Assembly: GCA_016648135.1 (NCBI GenBank)
Contig: JADDOH010002652.1
Location: 1-64,000, forward strand
Direction of reading: 5' to 3'
Length of the DNA: 64,000 nt
DNA from: Agrypnia vestita
Lineage: Eukaryota; Arthropoda; Insecta; Trichoptera; Phryganeidae
Position 1 is the first letter of the stretch; the number at the start of each line of letters is the position of its first letter. Below the pieces are notes generated by a model. It saw nothing but the letters and a program-made list of their open reading frames with translations. It made no database searches and was not told the origin of the DNA. Shown here piece by piece: positions 10,060 to 20,834 of the stretch. The position numbers and the translations under genes are program-made.

Positions 10060-10505
10060 ATTCAATAATTGAAATATCCCAAAATGTATACAACCAGCTT
10101 TATCTATACCTATAAAACTCAATGTCTGTCTGTCTGTCTGTTCTCTATACAAATCCACACCGTTTGTCCGATTCAATTCAAATTTTACATAGTTATGCTT
10201 TGGGACCCGGCGGGTAATATAGGCAACATTTCCCCCCTATTCTCATACCCCTTCCCCTCCTCCTGACATATTTTCGATGCAAATCTGTACCGGTCGATCG
10301 ATCGGACTCAAAATTTGGAAACTTATTCTTAAAGACTTCGCGGGTAAAATATGCGACATTTCCCCCCTATTCTTTTAACCCTTCCCCTCCGCTGATATAT
10401 TTTCGATGCAAATCTGTACCGTTCGAATCAAACCTTTGTTTCCCCCCACAAATTTATTTTCAACTTAATCCTTAACCGTGCAACGCCGGGTAAGAACAGC
10501 TAGTT
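10060..10505 (+). mobile_element. Non-autonomous dispersed element with internal tandem copies
   Basis: It starts near TATACCTATAAAACTCAATG followed by a (GTCT)n run and ends near AACGCCGGGTAAGAACAGC. These ends resemble common non-coding arthropod repeats. Inside, a unit of about 129 bp is repeated: TTCGATGCAAATCTGTACCG begins at 10273 and again at 10402, and ACATTTCCCCCCTATTCT occurs at about 10227 and 10356. No coding frame. Class (Helitron-like or LINE-derived) is unresolved. Confidence 0.6.
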
Positions 10506-10722
10506 ACTAATAAATTAAATAATTAAATATTAAAGACCAAGGATAAGGATGATATTTTAAAATATCTGGAGTTTGTAAACTAATTTGAAATGATCGCAAT
10601 CATTTTTACATACACAGGTAAAACTTGTAGAAATTTTGATATTATAATTAATAAGCACTTACGGTGATTAAATAGCAATAACTATTTTGAATTTACTAAT
10701 CATCTTTTGAAAACAAACCAAC

Positions 10723-10762
10723 AAACCCTTATTAATACGATTTTTCATATTAATAAGGGTTT
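10723..10762. repeat. Perfect 15-bp hairpin
   Basis: AAACCCTTATTAATA (10723-10737) pairs with 10748-10762 around a 10-base loop. It lies just before the second copy of repeat R. Confidence 0.8.
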
Positions 10763-10794
10763 GGAAATTTTATATACAAATAACATAGGAAAAT

Positions 10795-10945
10795 AGTAAG
10801 ATAAATTAGAAATTAGAAAGAGTGTTAATAGCAAATTAAATAATATAAATAACCAAAATCTTTTTGCAAATAGTTACCGTTTAAAATTGTTTTTACATTA
10901 GCTCTTAATTATTAATAAGTTATTCAACTCCCATATATTTATTTT
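10795..10945 (+). repeat. Dispersed repeat R, copy 2
   Basis: Diverged direct copy of 7986-8130, sharing CAAATTAAATAAT-like, TCTTTTTGCAAATAGTTAC and TTATTCAACTCCC blocks. Confidence 0.6.
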
Positions 10946-10949
10946 TAGA

Positions 10950-11255
10950 ATAATGAAAGGAAGGCTGAGATGGTCATGTGGAACATATGAACATGAAAAG
11001 GATGGTTAGGAAAACATATGAGGCGAGTGTTGAAAAGGCAGCAGGAGATGAGGGCCTCCGCGAAAGATCCTACACGACCAGATACTACAAATATTGAAGT
11101 ATGGCTCTATTACCAGCCTCAACAACCGTAAATCATGTATGAATGTAGCCGAAGCAAAAGTGGTGGGCCAAGATAGAATAATATGGCATTATATTCTATC
11201 TGCCTACCCCTGCGGCGAAACGACACGATGGTTAGTTAGTTGGTTTTTGTTAATG
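10950..11255 (+). mobile_element. LINE 3' end (C-terminal tail family T), copy 1
   Basis: Plus-strand fragments read like the tail of a LINE polyprotein: YEASVE-like and RRRGRP-like basic stretch near 11010-11070, then VGQDRIIWHYILSAYP (about 11160-11208). The same C-terminus is found cleaner at 13012-13283 (DSRVWRSILSVYP) and at 60360-60428. It is riddled with frameshifts and strongly 5'-truncated. A short dyad at about 11168-11198 (AGATAGAATA...TATTCTATCT) lies within it. Confidence 0.65.
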
Positions 11256-11285
11256 TCTACTTTGAGTTTTAATTCTTAGTATGCG

Positions 11286-11330
11286 TTGTATCCGGATGAA
11301 GGGAACATTGGCCCCGAAACATGTTGATTA
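11286..11330 (+). ncRNA. Hammerhead-like module, degenerate
   Basis: CGGATGA (11293-11299) replaces CTGATGA, followed by a weak G-C hairpin (11301-11315), then GAA (11316-11318), the self-complementary ACATGT (11319-11324) and T (11325). ATC upstream and GAT downstream could form a short stem I. The core U-to-G change would be expected to impair cleavage. It resembles the module at 7789-7985 in layout, not in primary sequence. Confidence 0.3.
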
Positions 11331-11554
11331 TTCAATAGATAGTGGTTTTATATAAAGTGTATTTTTACTAATATTTCCATTTTGTGAGTGATACCTCACA
11401 GTAATTCTGCTGTTCTGCAACATGTAATAATGACCCCCGATTTAAACACGAGAAATGGTTTCTCATCGAAATTGGGTTTGATGAGGAACAATTTTCATGT
11501 TATCCATAATCGTCTGTAATTTTCAATATTTGAAGGGTACCTAATGTTAGATAC

Positions 11555-12136
11555 TCTGCGCTATTCTAAAAACAGCAATATTGGGATGTCAGATCTTATC
11601 CCAACACTTACTAGACGAAAATTAAAATAAAAAATAAACGAGACGTAGGTATACGTTGGTATTCGGTGTTCATCGTACATAAATAAAAATATTTTTATAT
11701 TTTCATATATCTCTCAAAATAAAAACCTTTATTTGCGATGTCCGATTTCTCCGGTCTGGTCTGACAGTTGCGCTCCGCCGCAAATTCCTCCGCCCTGCAC
11801 CTCACAATTCTCATGTTTCGACTAAAATTAGATGAAATAGGTAGATACTAATGTTTTATTTAAAGCTTATAGAAAAAATATTATTTCATATCCCACAGCG
11901 TCGTAATGTAAAATTAAGGCAAAATTGCCATTGTCACGTTGGAGCATAGAAAAAATAAATATTGTTGGACTCTATATTTGACGTTTAATGGATAACCGTC
12001 ATGTACTTCTTTCTCCCTCTGACCACACCACCGACGTATACCTACGTCTCGTTTATTTTTTTTATTTTGTTTTCGTCTATTAAGTGTTGGGATAAACATC
12101 TGACATCCCAATATTGCTATTTTCAGAATAGCACAG
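11555..12136. mobile_element. Terminal-inverted-repeat element, 582 bp, non-autonomous
   Basis: Arms of about 105 bp: the left begins CTGCGCTATTCT at 11556 and the right ends AGAATAGCACAG at 12136, with matching internal blocks including CAATATTGGGATGTCAGAT and GAGACGTAGGTATACGT. Possible 3-bp flanking duplication ACT on both sides. The middle carries a GC-richer patch (about 11745-11815) and no convincing gene. The 65-codon minus frame at 11914-12111 lies in the right arm and is not meaningful. Superfamily not assigned. Confidence 0.8.
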
Positions 12137-13011
12137 ACTGTGTACTATATCAAAAAATAAATCCGTAAAAAAGTCCGGGTGGGAAATTTATAATGAAATG
12201 ATATTACATTCCTGCATCGATGAAGTAGTTCAGAGATCTTTAGTGCACGAAGTTTTTTCTTGTCTTTTACCTTTCAACTGATTATTTGCTTATAGGTACT
12301 ATTATTTCCTGTTTATTGCTAGTAGTAAAGTCTTTGACTATTTATTGTGTCTAGATCCTCGTAACTTCATTTATTACTGTATAAAATAACGATCGTCATA
12401 AATAAAAGTATCGATTTACTTATTTAAACTAGCAAAAGGCACGTGCCTTGCGAGCAGTGCCGTGAGAATAGAATGGCGAAGGGGGCACAGACCCAAAGTC
12501 GGTAATGGTAAGATATTTTGGTAATTTGGGGGGCAGAGTCAGGTCTTGCCCCAGGTGCAGTGTTTTTTTGCACGGCCCTGAAAACAGGTTGCATTTAACA
12601 GCGAAAATGTCTCAAATTACCTTATGAATTCTCCTGCACCAATATGCAATTCTTGAAGGTATCCCAAATCTTCAAACATCTATAGTTAGGAAAATTGTAA
12701 GCCAGCAAGCTTTTGAATTGAGGCGTGATCTGAAATTGTTTTACCTTTCAGTAAACGATCTTCCAGTGTTACTGTTCCTATTAATAAAAGAAAATAAAAG
12801 ATAATAGTTTCCTATTGTGAAGTTGCAATTTTTTCAGAACAATGTCCTCCATCTCCTGTCATGTAACAAGATGAAGATAAATAAAAAATAAATAAATAAA
12901 TAAATGTTCTGTGAAATTTACAACCAAATTTATTAATCAATTAGAAAGACAAACAGAAAAATCAAATCAACGAAAATATATTTGGCTGCTACCGGGATTC
13001 GAACCACGGAT
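12137..13011. other. Intergenic DNA with degraded repeat pieces
   Basis: 12425-12600 is GC-richer with GGCACGTGCC and a long G run (GGGGGGCAGAGTC), resembling old transposon sequence. 12880-12905 is an AAAT/AAATA simple repeat. A CCGGGATTCGAACC at 12991-13004 looks like the box-B end of a SINE on the minus strand. No gene. Confidence 0.4.
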
Positions 13012-13283
13012 ATGAAGCGAGTGTTGAAGGCGGCAGAAAGAGAGGGCGTCCGCGGATGACCTAGCATAGCTCTGTTAGAAGCTTCAACAACCGAAGAGCG
13101 TACACGAGAAGATGAAAGATTTTTTATTTATTATTCATTATTAAATTTATACATATTTTTATTATTACAGATCGTGCCAAGCAGGTTACAGCTTGTCGAC
13201 AAGTGAACGAAGTAGTGAGCCAGGATAGTAGAGTGTGGCGTTCTATCCTCTCTGTCTACCCTTCTGAAAAACGGCGTGACAGT
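13012..13283 (+). mobile_element. LINE 3' end (tail family T), copy 2
   Basis: Reads YEASVEGGRKRGRPRMT, a stop where W is usual, then, after an AT-rich 59-bp insertion at about 13105-13165, an intact 39-codon C-terminus: DRAKQVTACRQVNEVV, SQDSRVWRSILSVYP, EKRRDS and TAG at about 13281. The GRPR basic stretch and the RVWRSI tail are typical of the end of insect LINE polyproteins. The AT insertion ends in TTATTATTACAG, intron-like at its 3' side only. It is 5'-truncated. Confidence 0.75.
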
Positions 13284-13298
13284 TAGTTATATACATAA

Positions 13299-13379
13299 GT
13301 CTTTCCATTTAAGAAAGACAATCGAACTAGTACGCACGGCTTACACACACTAATTCAATTCTTTCTTAAATGGAAAGAC
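13299..13379. repeat. 19-bp perfect inverted repeat
   Basis: GTCTTTCCATTTAAGAAAG (13299-13317) pairs with 13361-13379 around a 43-base loop. It directly follows the LINE tail. Confidence 0.8.
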
Positions 13380-13641
13380 CTGTATACTGTATATCTATTA
13401 CTTTTTTTTGAAAACCCATAAAAATTAATCATTTTGCATAGAAAAACAAAGTAAACTTATTTTAGAAAAATATTTTATATAAAAGTATGTTCTAAGAACA
13501 CAGTTACAGGATTTTGTCCCCATAGAGATGATTAATTAATTAAGGATGAATTATAGAAGTTTTATAGACACGAAGCTAATTTATATATGAGAAAAGTGAA
13601 GTGGATGTCTCTTATGCGATGGCTTAGGGCTTACAACCTGT

Positions 13642-14089
13642 TACGCATGTGCGAGTTCGAGATGAATGGGACACGTGTTACGCATGGACGATCACAGACT
13701 TCCGAAGCGGGTTTCATGTGGAAGCGGGCAGGCGAAAGGCCGGAGGACAGAAGAAAAGGTATAAAGACCCCGAGAATCGCTGAGCCTATGTGGAGCACCT
13801 GAGAACTGGGAGCAGCTGGCACCAGATCGTGTGAGCTGGAGAGTTTGCTCTCGGGCTGATGGTGTTGCGGCGGCCAGGCGATTAAAAAATGAGCAGCGAC
13901 CCGCAACCATGCGTCAACGGGACCGACCAACGCAACCTGACCGCCTTCTATGTGAAGTATGCGGGAAAGAGTGAGCCTCTCGAATAGGGCTGTTTTCCCA
14001 CATCACATCACATCACAAAGCTCACGAGAGGCGCAACAACAACTGAGTCAGAATGGAGAGGGGATCCTCGATCACAAGGCCCACCTACA
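13642..14089 (+). mobile_element. LINE 3' end with Cys/His C-terminus, flanked by 9-bp duplication
   Basis: Inserted in family 3 and flanked by ACAACCTGT at 13633-13641 and 14090-14098. The plus-strand frame reads ENWEQLAPDRVSWRVCSRA, ADGVAAARRLKNEQRP, then LLCEVCGKE, a TGA where a Cys is usual, ASRIGLFSH and HHKAH. The tail 'C..CGK.C.SRIGLFSH...H' is a known zinc-finger-like end of several LINE polyproteins. The upstream part is frameshifted. Only 448 bp remain, so it is heavily 5'-truncated, and there is no poly(A). Confidence 0.82.
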
Positions 14090-14242
14090 ACAACCTGTAT
14101 AAGCTGGCTTAAGTGATCACTGTACACAATGCGACGTTCCATCGTAAGAACATCCACATATTTGAAAGTTCTATATACATATATGTTCAAATTCTATATT
14201 CATATATTTCCATATATAAATTAGCTTTTTTCCACTTTTGTC

Positions 14243-14611
14243 ATATCGACGGTTCCAACGTATAATATCGTAACCCACAAATCGACGATTTTGAGTTTTT
14301 TGTGTATACACATGTGTATTTAATTATATCTTTTATTCCAAGAAAGAAAAATATCGACGGTTCCAACGTATAATATCGTAACCCACAAATCGACGATTTT
14401 GAGTTTTTTGTGTATACACATGTGTATTTAATTATATCTTTTATTCCAAGAAAGAAAAACTAATGTTTACAATAAAAAAACGTTATTTATTGTAAACACT
14501 TTGTTTTTCTTTCTTGGAATTAAAGATATAATTAAATACATATGAAATACACAACAAACTCAAAGTCGTCGATTTGTGGGTTACGATATTATACGTTGGA
14601 GCCGTCGATAT
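14243..14611. mobile_element. Three-armed foldback element
   Basis: A 108-bp unit is directly duplicated (14243-14350 and 14351-14458, almost identical) and then occurs again inverted at 14503-14611. Each unit starts ATATCGACGG and contains ATAATATCGTAACCCACAAA. The central spacer (14461-14502) contains its own inverted repeat (GTTTACAATAAA...TTATTGTAAAC). No coding capacity. It is inserted in the family 3 copy. Near-identity of the direct units suggests a recent duplication. Confidence 0.88.
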
Positions 14612-14800
14612 AGAAATCAGCTTCGTCTCTGTGAGACTTCTATGATTTATCCTTAATTAAAAATATTTTTATCCAACTCTTTTCCGTTTGGTTTTTTGCC
14701 AGAATTCACATTTATTTAAAATCTTTTGGCGAATTTAATATCGCAAGATGTGAAATTATTATAAAAATGCGTTTTGAAAGTGCCTGCTAACGCGCGCTGG

Positions 14801-15055
14801 CATTTATAACATTTCTGCCATACCCACTTTAAAGGATACTTTATCTAATAAAGTAAACTGCGGGTGTACATTCTTCAGGCGTAACATTGTTACATTCTTG
14901 TCAAGATTTATGGCGCTTTCCTTCGGTATCGTCTCTCGGCGTGTCGGACGCATACTGTAGGTATCAATTCGTTGCCCTTTTAGGGTTAGGTCTTGTAAAT
15001 CTGCCAATCTATCATCGGCGGATCTTGCAATGACGTGGCGCGGGTGTGCAGGGAG
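14801..15055 (-). CDS. Unrecognised coding-like frame (about 84 codons)
   Basis: The minus strand is open from about 15055, just after a TGA, to TAA near 14804-14801. The composition is balanced and the product plausible: HPRHVIARSADDRLADLQDL, RIDTYSMRPTRRETIPKES, then NVTMLRLKNVHPQFTLLDK and FKVGMAEML. No ATG is near the start except an internal GTG/TTG, so it could be the last exon of a gene or a fragment of a transposon protein. It lies between two family 3 copies in an otherwise single-copy-looking stretch. I do not recognise a family. Confidence 0.35.
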
Positions 15056-15104
15056 ATCAACACATCATTTGTTTCTAATTATTAATTTTAAATATTTAGA
15101 TAAA

Positions 15105-15250
15105 TTATACATGTCTCACAGAGACGAAGCTAGTACGTATGGAAGTTTTTTTTGGGTTTAAGGTCATTACCCGTCATAAGGCTGGCTTAAGTGATCACGT
15201 TACACACTGTAACGTTCGTGGGTGGAATCGCCCATGATCAACCACACATC
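15105..15250 (+). mobile_element. Family 3 repeat, copy 2
   Basis: Contains TCTCACAGAGACGAAGCTA, GCTGGCTTAAGTGATCAC and a TAACGTTCGTGGGTGG end. It is the left-end half only. Confidence 0.7.
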
Positions 15251-15446
15251 TATTAAATTTGTAATGTTGTATAAATACTGTGTATGAGGGGATATGAAGT
15301 AAAAGCGCCACTATCCAGTAGACGAAATTTAGATAAAGGTTTTTTTAACTGATTTTAAAGCCAGAGGGGAGATTATAATATTGTTGTGCTTATTCAATTT
15401 TTTTGAATTCACTTTGCACCATTTTATAAGTAAAAATACTTTGTTT

Positions 15447-15665
15447 CAACTACAATTAATTTTTATTGTAAAAATTAAATATGTTTCGGAAGCGATGCTG
15501 CTTTTTCAAGATAAGAAGTACTCATATTCAATTTCAAGTATATATCATAACTAACCTGTCTATATTTACAAAATAATTTTAGTACATTTCTTGCTTTGAA
15601 GAAGGGAGCATCGCTCCCGAAACATTTAGGAATTTTACAATAAAAATTAATTGTGGTTCAAATTG
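15447..15665. mobile_element. Foldback element with hairpin-GAAAC motif
   Basis: Outer arms (about 15447-15515 and 15590-15665) are inverted, sharing ACAATTAATTTTTATTGTA and ATGTTTCGG.AGCGATGCT. In the right arm: TGAAGAA, a perfect six-pair hairpin GGGAGC-ATC-GCTCCC (15604-15618), then GAAACATTT (15619-). The left arm carries the same on the minus strand with a decayed hairpin. The layout parallels the hammerhead-like modules at 7.8 and 43.4 kb, but the hexamer after GAA is not self-complementary here. Confidence 0.75.
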
Positions 15666-16119
15666 TTAATTTATATATTTATAATAATATGCTTGTCATA
15701 AAATGCTTCTAAAACACACGAACATGCAAATATTCACTTTCATCAATTTAAATAATTTGTTTAATATAATTTAATTTGCAATGAATTACTAAAAAAGATT
15801 ACCCGATTACAATTTAATTTGCAATGAATAACCACAAAGCAGATTACAATAGTAATTTGAGTTTACATGCTTCGTTTTGAAATATCTTAATTTTACAATG
15901 CATAGATTATTTAGCATAACTGTGTAGGAAATATCCATAAATGCATTTAATAATGGTTTTATTATCAGACGATGCTGACAATATATATTGGTCTGGTGTT
16001 TGAAAATAACCTGGAACACATGAACGGCCATAATCGACAAGGCATCTAGAATGCTCGGATTTGTACTTGGAATGACTTAAACCCTTCACTAGCACTAAGT
16101 CTTTAAAATGCATATTCTA
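15666..16119. other. AT-rich stretch, nothing recognised
   Basis: A direct repeat of about 25 bp containing ATTTAATTTGCAATGAAT occurs at 15769 and 15811. No gene recognised. Confidence 0.4.
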
Positions 16120-16579
16120 CTGTTATGAACGTAGCATTTTAGAATTTGCGTCGCCAATTTGGTCTCCGCATTACGAAGTACATAAAAAGCGACTCCAACG
16201 CATCCAGCAGACTTTCACAAAAACACTGAATTTCAAAAATCACGTCCACTTCGATAACCATGCCGAGGCATATAAGCACCACAAGATAACTACTTTTGAA
16301 GACAGGCGAACGATAAGCGATATGAAATTTCTTCACACAATATTTAATAATCGCATAGATTCACCTGAAATTTTAAATTTGATACAATTTGATGTCCCGC
16401 TCAGACGAATAAGAGAACCACACCTTTTCCACTAAAATAATTGGAGAACAAACTACGGCAAAAACTGTATTATTGACTGTGTTTTAGATATCTATGACAC
16501 GGCCTTTGCAGATATTGATATTTTACATTTAAGTTTTGAGCCGTTCAGAAAATCCGTTGCGAATAAATTCGCGAAATGA
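16120..16579 (+). mobile_element. LINE C-terminal domain with 3' UTR (to about 16855)
   Basis: A plus-strand frame reads LEFASPIWSPHYEVHKKRL, QRIQQTFTKTLNFK, then RRTISDMKFLHTIFNNRIDS, PEILNLIQF, a TAA, and in a shifted frame RTNYGKNCIIDCVLDIY, DIDILHLSFEPFRKSVANKF and TGA at 16577-16579. This is the standard thumb and C-terminal block of jockey/CR1-type LINEs (E.AS..WsP......+.E..Q..F; FL......IDSPELL). After the stop come a (CA)n-rich part and an A-rich 3' end (AAATGAAAAATAAATATAAA). It is 5'-truncated and broken by one stop and one frameshift. Confidence 0.82.
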
Positions 16580-16934
16580 CATATTTCCTCCCACACATGT
16601 GAACACACACACGAACACATAAAAACGCATATACACACGGACACATAAAAACACACAAATACACACACACACAAACTCACTATTTGACATATTGTTTTTT
16701 ATTATATTTTTATCGATCCTTGTACAATATTCTTGTATATATGTGTTTTCTTGTAATTGGCCGAAGGCTCTGTATATAAATAATTGTTTTTTTAGATTAT
16801 AATATGCATATGGCTGTAAAAAACCTATAAATGAAAAATAAATATAAATAAGTAAACAATTTTTTTGAAAAAAATATTGTATTTACCTCATACCCATCTC
16901 CGTTACTTGATTACAAAATTAACATGTAGCAATA

Positions 16935-16990
16935 CAAAGTGACACGTATTCCGTGTTCGCATCTCTATTTAATTAAAAACAATAATAATA
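16935..16990 (+). mobile_element. SINE family 1, 3' end only
   Basis: GACACGTATTCCGTGTTCGC, ATCTCTATTTAA and an A/AAT-rich tail. The head and body are missing, which is consistent with 5' truncation. Confidence 0.65.
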
Positions 16991-17159
16991 AATGGCCTTC
17001 AATATATTGATAATCAATACATTGATCATTATTATCTTTATTTGGTATGTGTCAACGTGGTATTTAAGTGTGAAAGAAATAAATAGTTATATAATCATTT
17101 AAAATAATAATAAATACGTTACTGGATTCTAAAATCGAGAAAAAGTTTTCGAATAAATG

Positions 17160-17575
17160 CACATTTTAGAATAAACTGGAAATTGGTAGAAAACACGAGC
17201 ATTTTCGAGATATTTCTAGAAGTTCCAGATCATATTTATTGACAGTTTGTTGCGACAGCTAGCGAGCACCACCGATAAAGCGAGCGGGCGATTCAGTGCA
17301 AACATTAGCGGCCAGCGATAATATACCAGAGTACCTACCTGCGTGCGGAATATTCTCGATAGGGAATCAATGTGATAGAAACTGCCTAATAAAATGTTTC
17401 AGTGACAAGTGGAAGATTCTGGAGTGATGATTATTGAGAATTATTGTATTATTGTGTTGCAGTTAAGTTTTGTCCAGCGTCTTTGTGTATAAAATAAACA
17501 TTATTTAATTTAAATGTTTCATTTTGTCTCCCGGCACTGCGAACCCGCGACAATACGTATCATATTAGCAGTGGC
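17160..17575 (+). mobile_element. Putative solo LTR
   Basis: A GC-richer block containing GCGTGCGGAATATTCTCGA and an AATAAAATG/AAATAAACATT poly(A)-signal region, ending near TTTCATTTTGTCTCCCGGCA. A diverged relative occurs at 55110-55450 (GCGTGCGGAGTGTTCGAGAG; GTGATAGACAG). Promoter-like and polyadenylation-like parts with no coding frame suggest an LTR of a gypsy-like element. No flanking duplication or internal retroviral-type gene was seen. Confidence 0.4.
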
Positions 17576-18489
17576 GTGCATTTTGTGTGGACTTAGGTTA
17601 CACTATAGGCTAATATCGATCCAGTAAAGTAGTAAAAGATTAAAAATATTTTATATTATAGTATAATACTATATATATATATATTATAATATTGGCACAA
17701 TGGCGCCAAAAAGTGCACTGTGCCGGACAAATAATTGAACGGAATAGGGCCTATGCAATTTCCGAGAAAATAAGAAAGAATCCCACTACCTACCATATGC
17801 ACAACTTGAGGAGGGGGTGCGGTTCCAGAATAGGGCTCCTCAGCCACGCTCGGATGCATAATTAAAACATGGCAGACGTCATCCTCGCAACGAGGGACCG
17901 CCGAAGAAAACTATGGTATAATATAGTATAACTATTTGGCAACAATTATGTATTCCACGCATATTCAGTAAACCGCGCAGCATCATATGTAGACATAAGA
18001 ATTGCATTTAGTTGGTATATATTTGGGACGAATATTGTGAAAATTATGCCCATCTTTATATGTAATTTATTAATTCTTCTACTAGATAATTCTAGCTAAC
18101 ATATTATTACGAGAACTTTGAATTGTTTGGTTGTGGACATTAATATCAAATGTATAAAATATCAAATAAGCATGTAATTTAGATCAGTTACATTTACATA
18201 TTTTTTGATAGTGTGGAATGCAAGTCCGTGAATTTGAGCTAATGAAAAATAGGATTAAGTTGGTGGTCTTCTAGAAAAATAAACGAATCCTGGATTTCTT
18301 GGCTTTCAGGCGAGTATTTTATCGCGAGACCAAATAAGCACGTATTTTAAGACGAATGATGAGTGTGAAGCGAGCTGTCATTATTTGTCCATTGCATTTT
18401 GTATGCGGAGCAGAATAGCCTTTACACTTTGCTACGCGACCAATAGTAGATTCATTCCTGTACGCCTGTCATGTTGTATACATTTAATA
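17576..18489. other. AT-rich intergenic DNA
   Basis: An (AT)n tract lies at 17671-17690. 17700-17930 is GC-richer with repeat-like text but no coding frame I trust. Nothing else recognised. Confidence 0.4.
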
Positions 18490-18830
18490 CCCTAATAAAT
18501 ACCCCTTGACTTGGGAATATAGCCCGCGGATCATGCGACGTCCTTCCAGCTGGAAGCGTAATTGCTGAACACGGTCGTTGAAACGTTTTACAAGCCGACA
18601 GCGATATATCGGCGTTATCCGGATGCCGTTGAATAAATATTTTTCCTGTATCTCCAAGGTACGAAGATACGCTCTACCTAAAACGATGAGGCATGACCGT
18701 AGACAGGGAATGATGAACGCGAGTTCCAGGCCTTAAAGAGAACCCACTCCATTACGCCTGTATATTATGTCGACAGAATTCCCGTGTTTGACCATTTATC
18801 CAGAATCATTGGCAGAGTAATGATCTGCCA
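18490..18830. promoter_or_regulatory. GC-richer island (candidate regulatory DNA)
   Basis: About 340 bp with no internal repeats, no matches elsewhere in the window and no coding frame. Short dyads such as GATATATCGGCGTTATCC are present. Regulatory role is inferred from composition alone. Confidence 0.25.
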
Positions 18831-20834
18831 ATTTTACTTTTCTTTTGTTGTTTATTGACTTAATCATTTTTCCCTATTTGAAAGGAAATATTTATTTATT
18901 TATTTATGGGAAACTAACAATATATATAAAGAGATTATACATGATTATTGAACAGTATAGAGACCATCTTACAAGTTTCCACAGAATTAACATGTTGTGT
19001 ATTAACATAAAGCAACAATAACTTGGGTTATATAATAAAAAACAAAAAAAGTGAAAGTTATGGACAAACTATGAGAGTCAAAGAATTAGAGGTAAAAGGG
19101 GAATAAGGAATGGATAGGAAAGGACAAATCTGCTTAGTAAAAAGGACAAGAGATAAGAATAAAAAGAAGTGCAAATATGTATGTATAGCATGAAGATATC
19201 TGATCAATACATCTGCATATATATATGTCTTCCTTAAACATGTTAATTATTTATATGATGTATTTATATGATGTGGTGCTAATATAGCGTCATTCATATA
19301 TGGCTGCTTTTCATGCTAATTTTTGCTATAGCGGACTATTAAAACGATTTAATTTTAATTCGATTTGTGGCCTAAATTTTATCGATAAATTGAAAAAAAA
19401 AACTACGTAAAATACACTTTCTCAATTCGAGTCCAACGAAGAACCCATCTATACAGATTTTCGAAGCATTGACACAGCTATGTTCTCGGGGTAGCAATAA
19501 AGTATAAAAATCTTTATCAAAATTATATAACTTTGCATACTTTATCAATTTGACATTTGATAAATGTCTTGAAATTTCTCATTAAACTTTGCACGTTCGT
19601 CCCATTTATTTCGTGCCTTACTTGTTTCTTACCGGAGATAAGCTACGGTAGCAAATGAAAATTGCATAATGTGTAAGTAAAATAATAGCATAAAACTGAA
19701 AACACATTTTTTCGACGAGACACTTTTGCAACACTAAATTGGGTCAAGTATGCAGACACTCAAATCGTCTCTTTAAACAAAAAAATATGTAAAAAAATCT
19801 TCTCTAGCTTGTCGAGATCGCAGTCTTCACGAGCTCTTGTCACCAGAGAAGTGCGTGTTGCTTTTTTTAACTTGTCGGTCCAACAAATGGGGGATTTTAA
19901 TCATCTTCAGCAAACGTGGCTCATCGCATAAATTTTTCCAAGCTACCGAAATTTAGATATTTGCCTTATTGGTAGGAGTCGTTGAAAATGGGTTTAGTTC
20001 TCCATATATGCGGTATGTTTCTCCAATTTACAATTTTTTCTACAATTTAAAAGCATCAATTAGTCTTGTAATAATAATAATATGTCGTATTTGTTTGGTC
20101 TAAGGTTAAATTCGAGCCTGGCCCCTACAGACCATCACCCCAGGTTACATTTCAATTTAAAACTTCGCTAAGAGCTACGTTTGACAAATTTGTATAATAC
20201 CCATTAACGTGACATGTGTTCCATGTACGGATATTCATACAAATACATCAATATCGATGTCTTAGATAATCTGATATCTGTAATCCATATAAAGAATCTG
20301 TCTCTCTTGATAAATACAATATTATAGAAAGGACTTCCAAAATATAGAGATTTATTTATTAAAATGTTTGTTTTTAAATAATCTAAATGTTTTCAAAATT
20401 CACAGATAACATTATAACAACAAATCACTAAAAGCGCGAAAGACCGAGTGATTCGAGTGACGTCGTGTTGCCAGGATTACCTGGGATGATTATCATTGTG
20501 TGAAATTATCGGAAACATGTAGGTACCGACATACTAAAGCACCACCCCTCTTTGATGAGCAGACAAATTAACAAATTACAGACGAAGTATTTTTACGCAT
20601 TTTTAAAACTATACAATTATCTTATAATAAATACTCCTTTATATCACTTAATTCTATCTTAAAATACCCTTCTTATAATTGTCCTATAATTAATGCTTCA
20701 CTACAGACATACTCCTTGTGACCAGTAATGAAAAGTTACGCATTTCGTATTCAACAATACCGATAAAAACACTTGCATTTTAAGATCGTTACGAAAATGT
20801 TGCGTGGAATATAATTTTAAATTTATATGCATGT
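18831..20834. other. Two kilobases of AT-rich DNA, nothing recognised
   Basis: No coding frame, SINE, LINE or inverted repeat noticed. A TTTATTTATTTATGGG simple stretch lies near 18890. Confidence 0.45.

Larger units (their letters stand above)
13480..14660. mobile_element. Dispersed repeat family 3, copy 1, split by two later insertions
   Basis: Pieces at 13480-13641, 14099-14242 and 14612-14660 match the family seen at 15105, 28860, 37300, 45735, 52705 and 56940. Diagnostic blocks are TGTTCTAAGAACACA, ATTATAGAAGT...AGACGAAGCT, GGGCTTA.AACCTGT, GCTGGCTTAAGTGATCAC and CGTAAGAACAT. The terminal block GCTTCGTCTCTGTGAGAC is present inverted at the right end, so the family has inverted ends and looks like a long MITE. 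A LINE tail and a foldback are inserted in it (separate entries). Confidence 0.7.
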
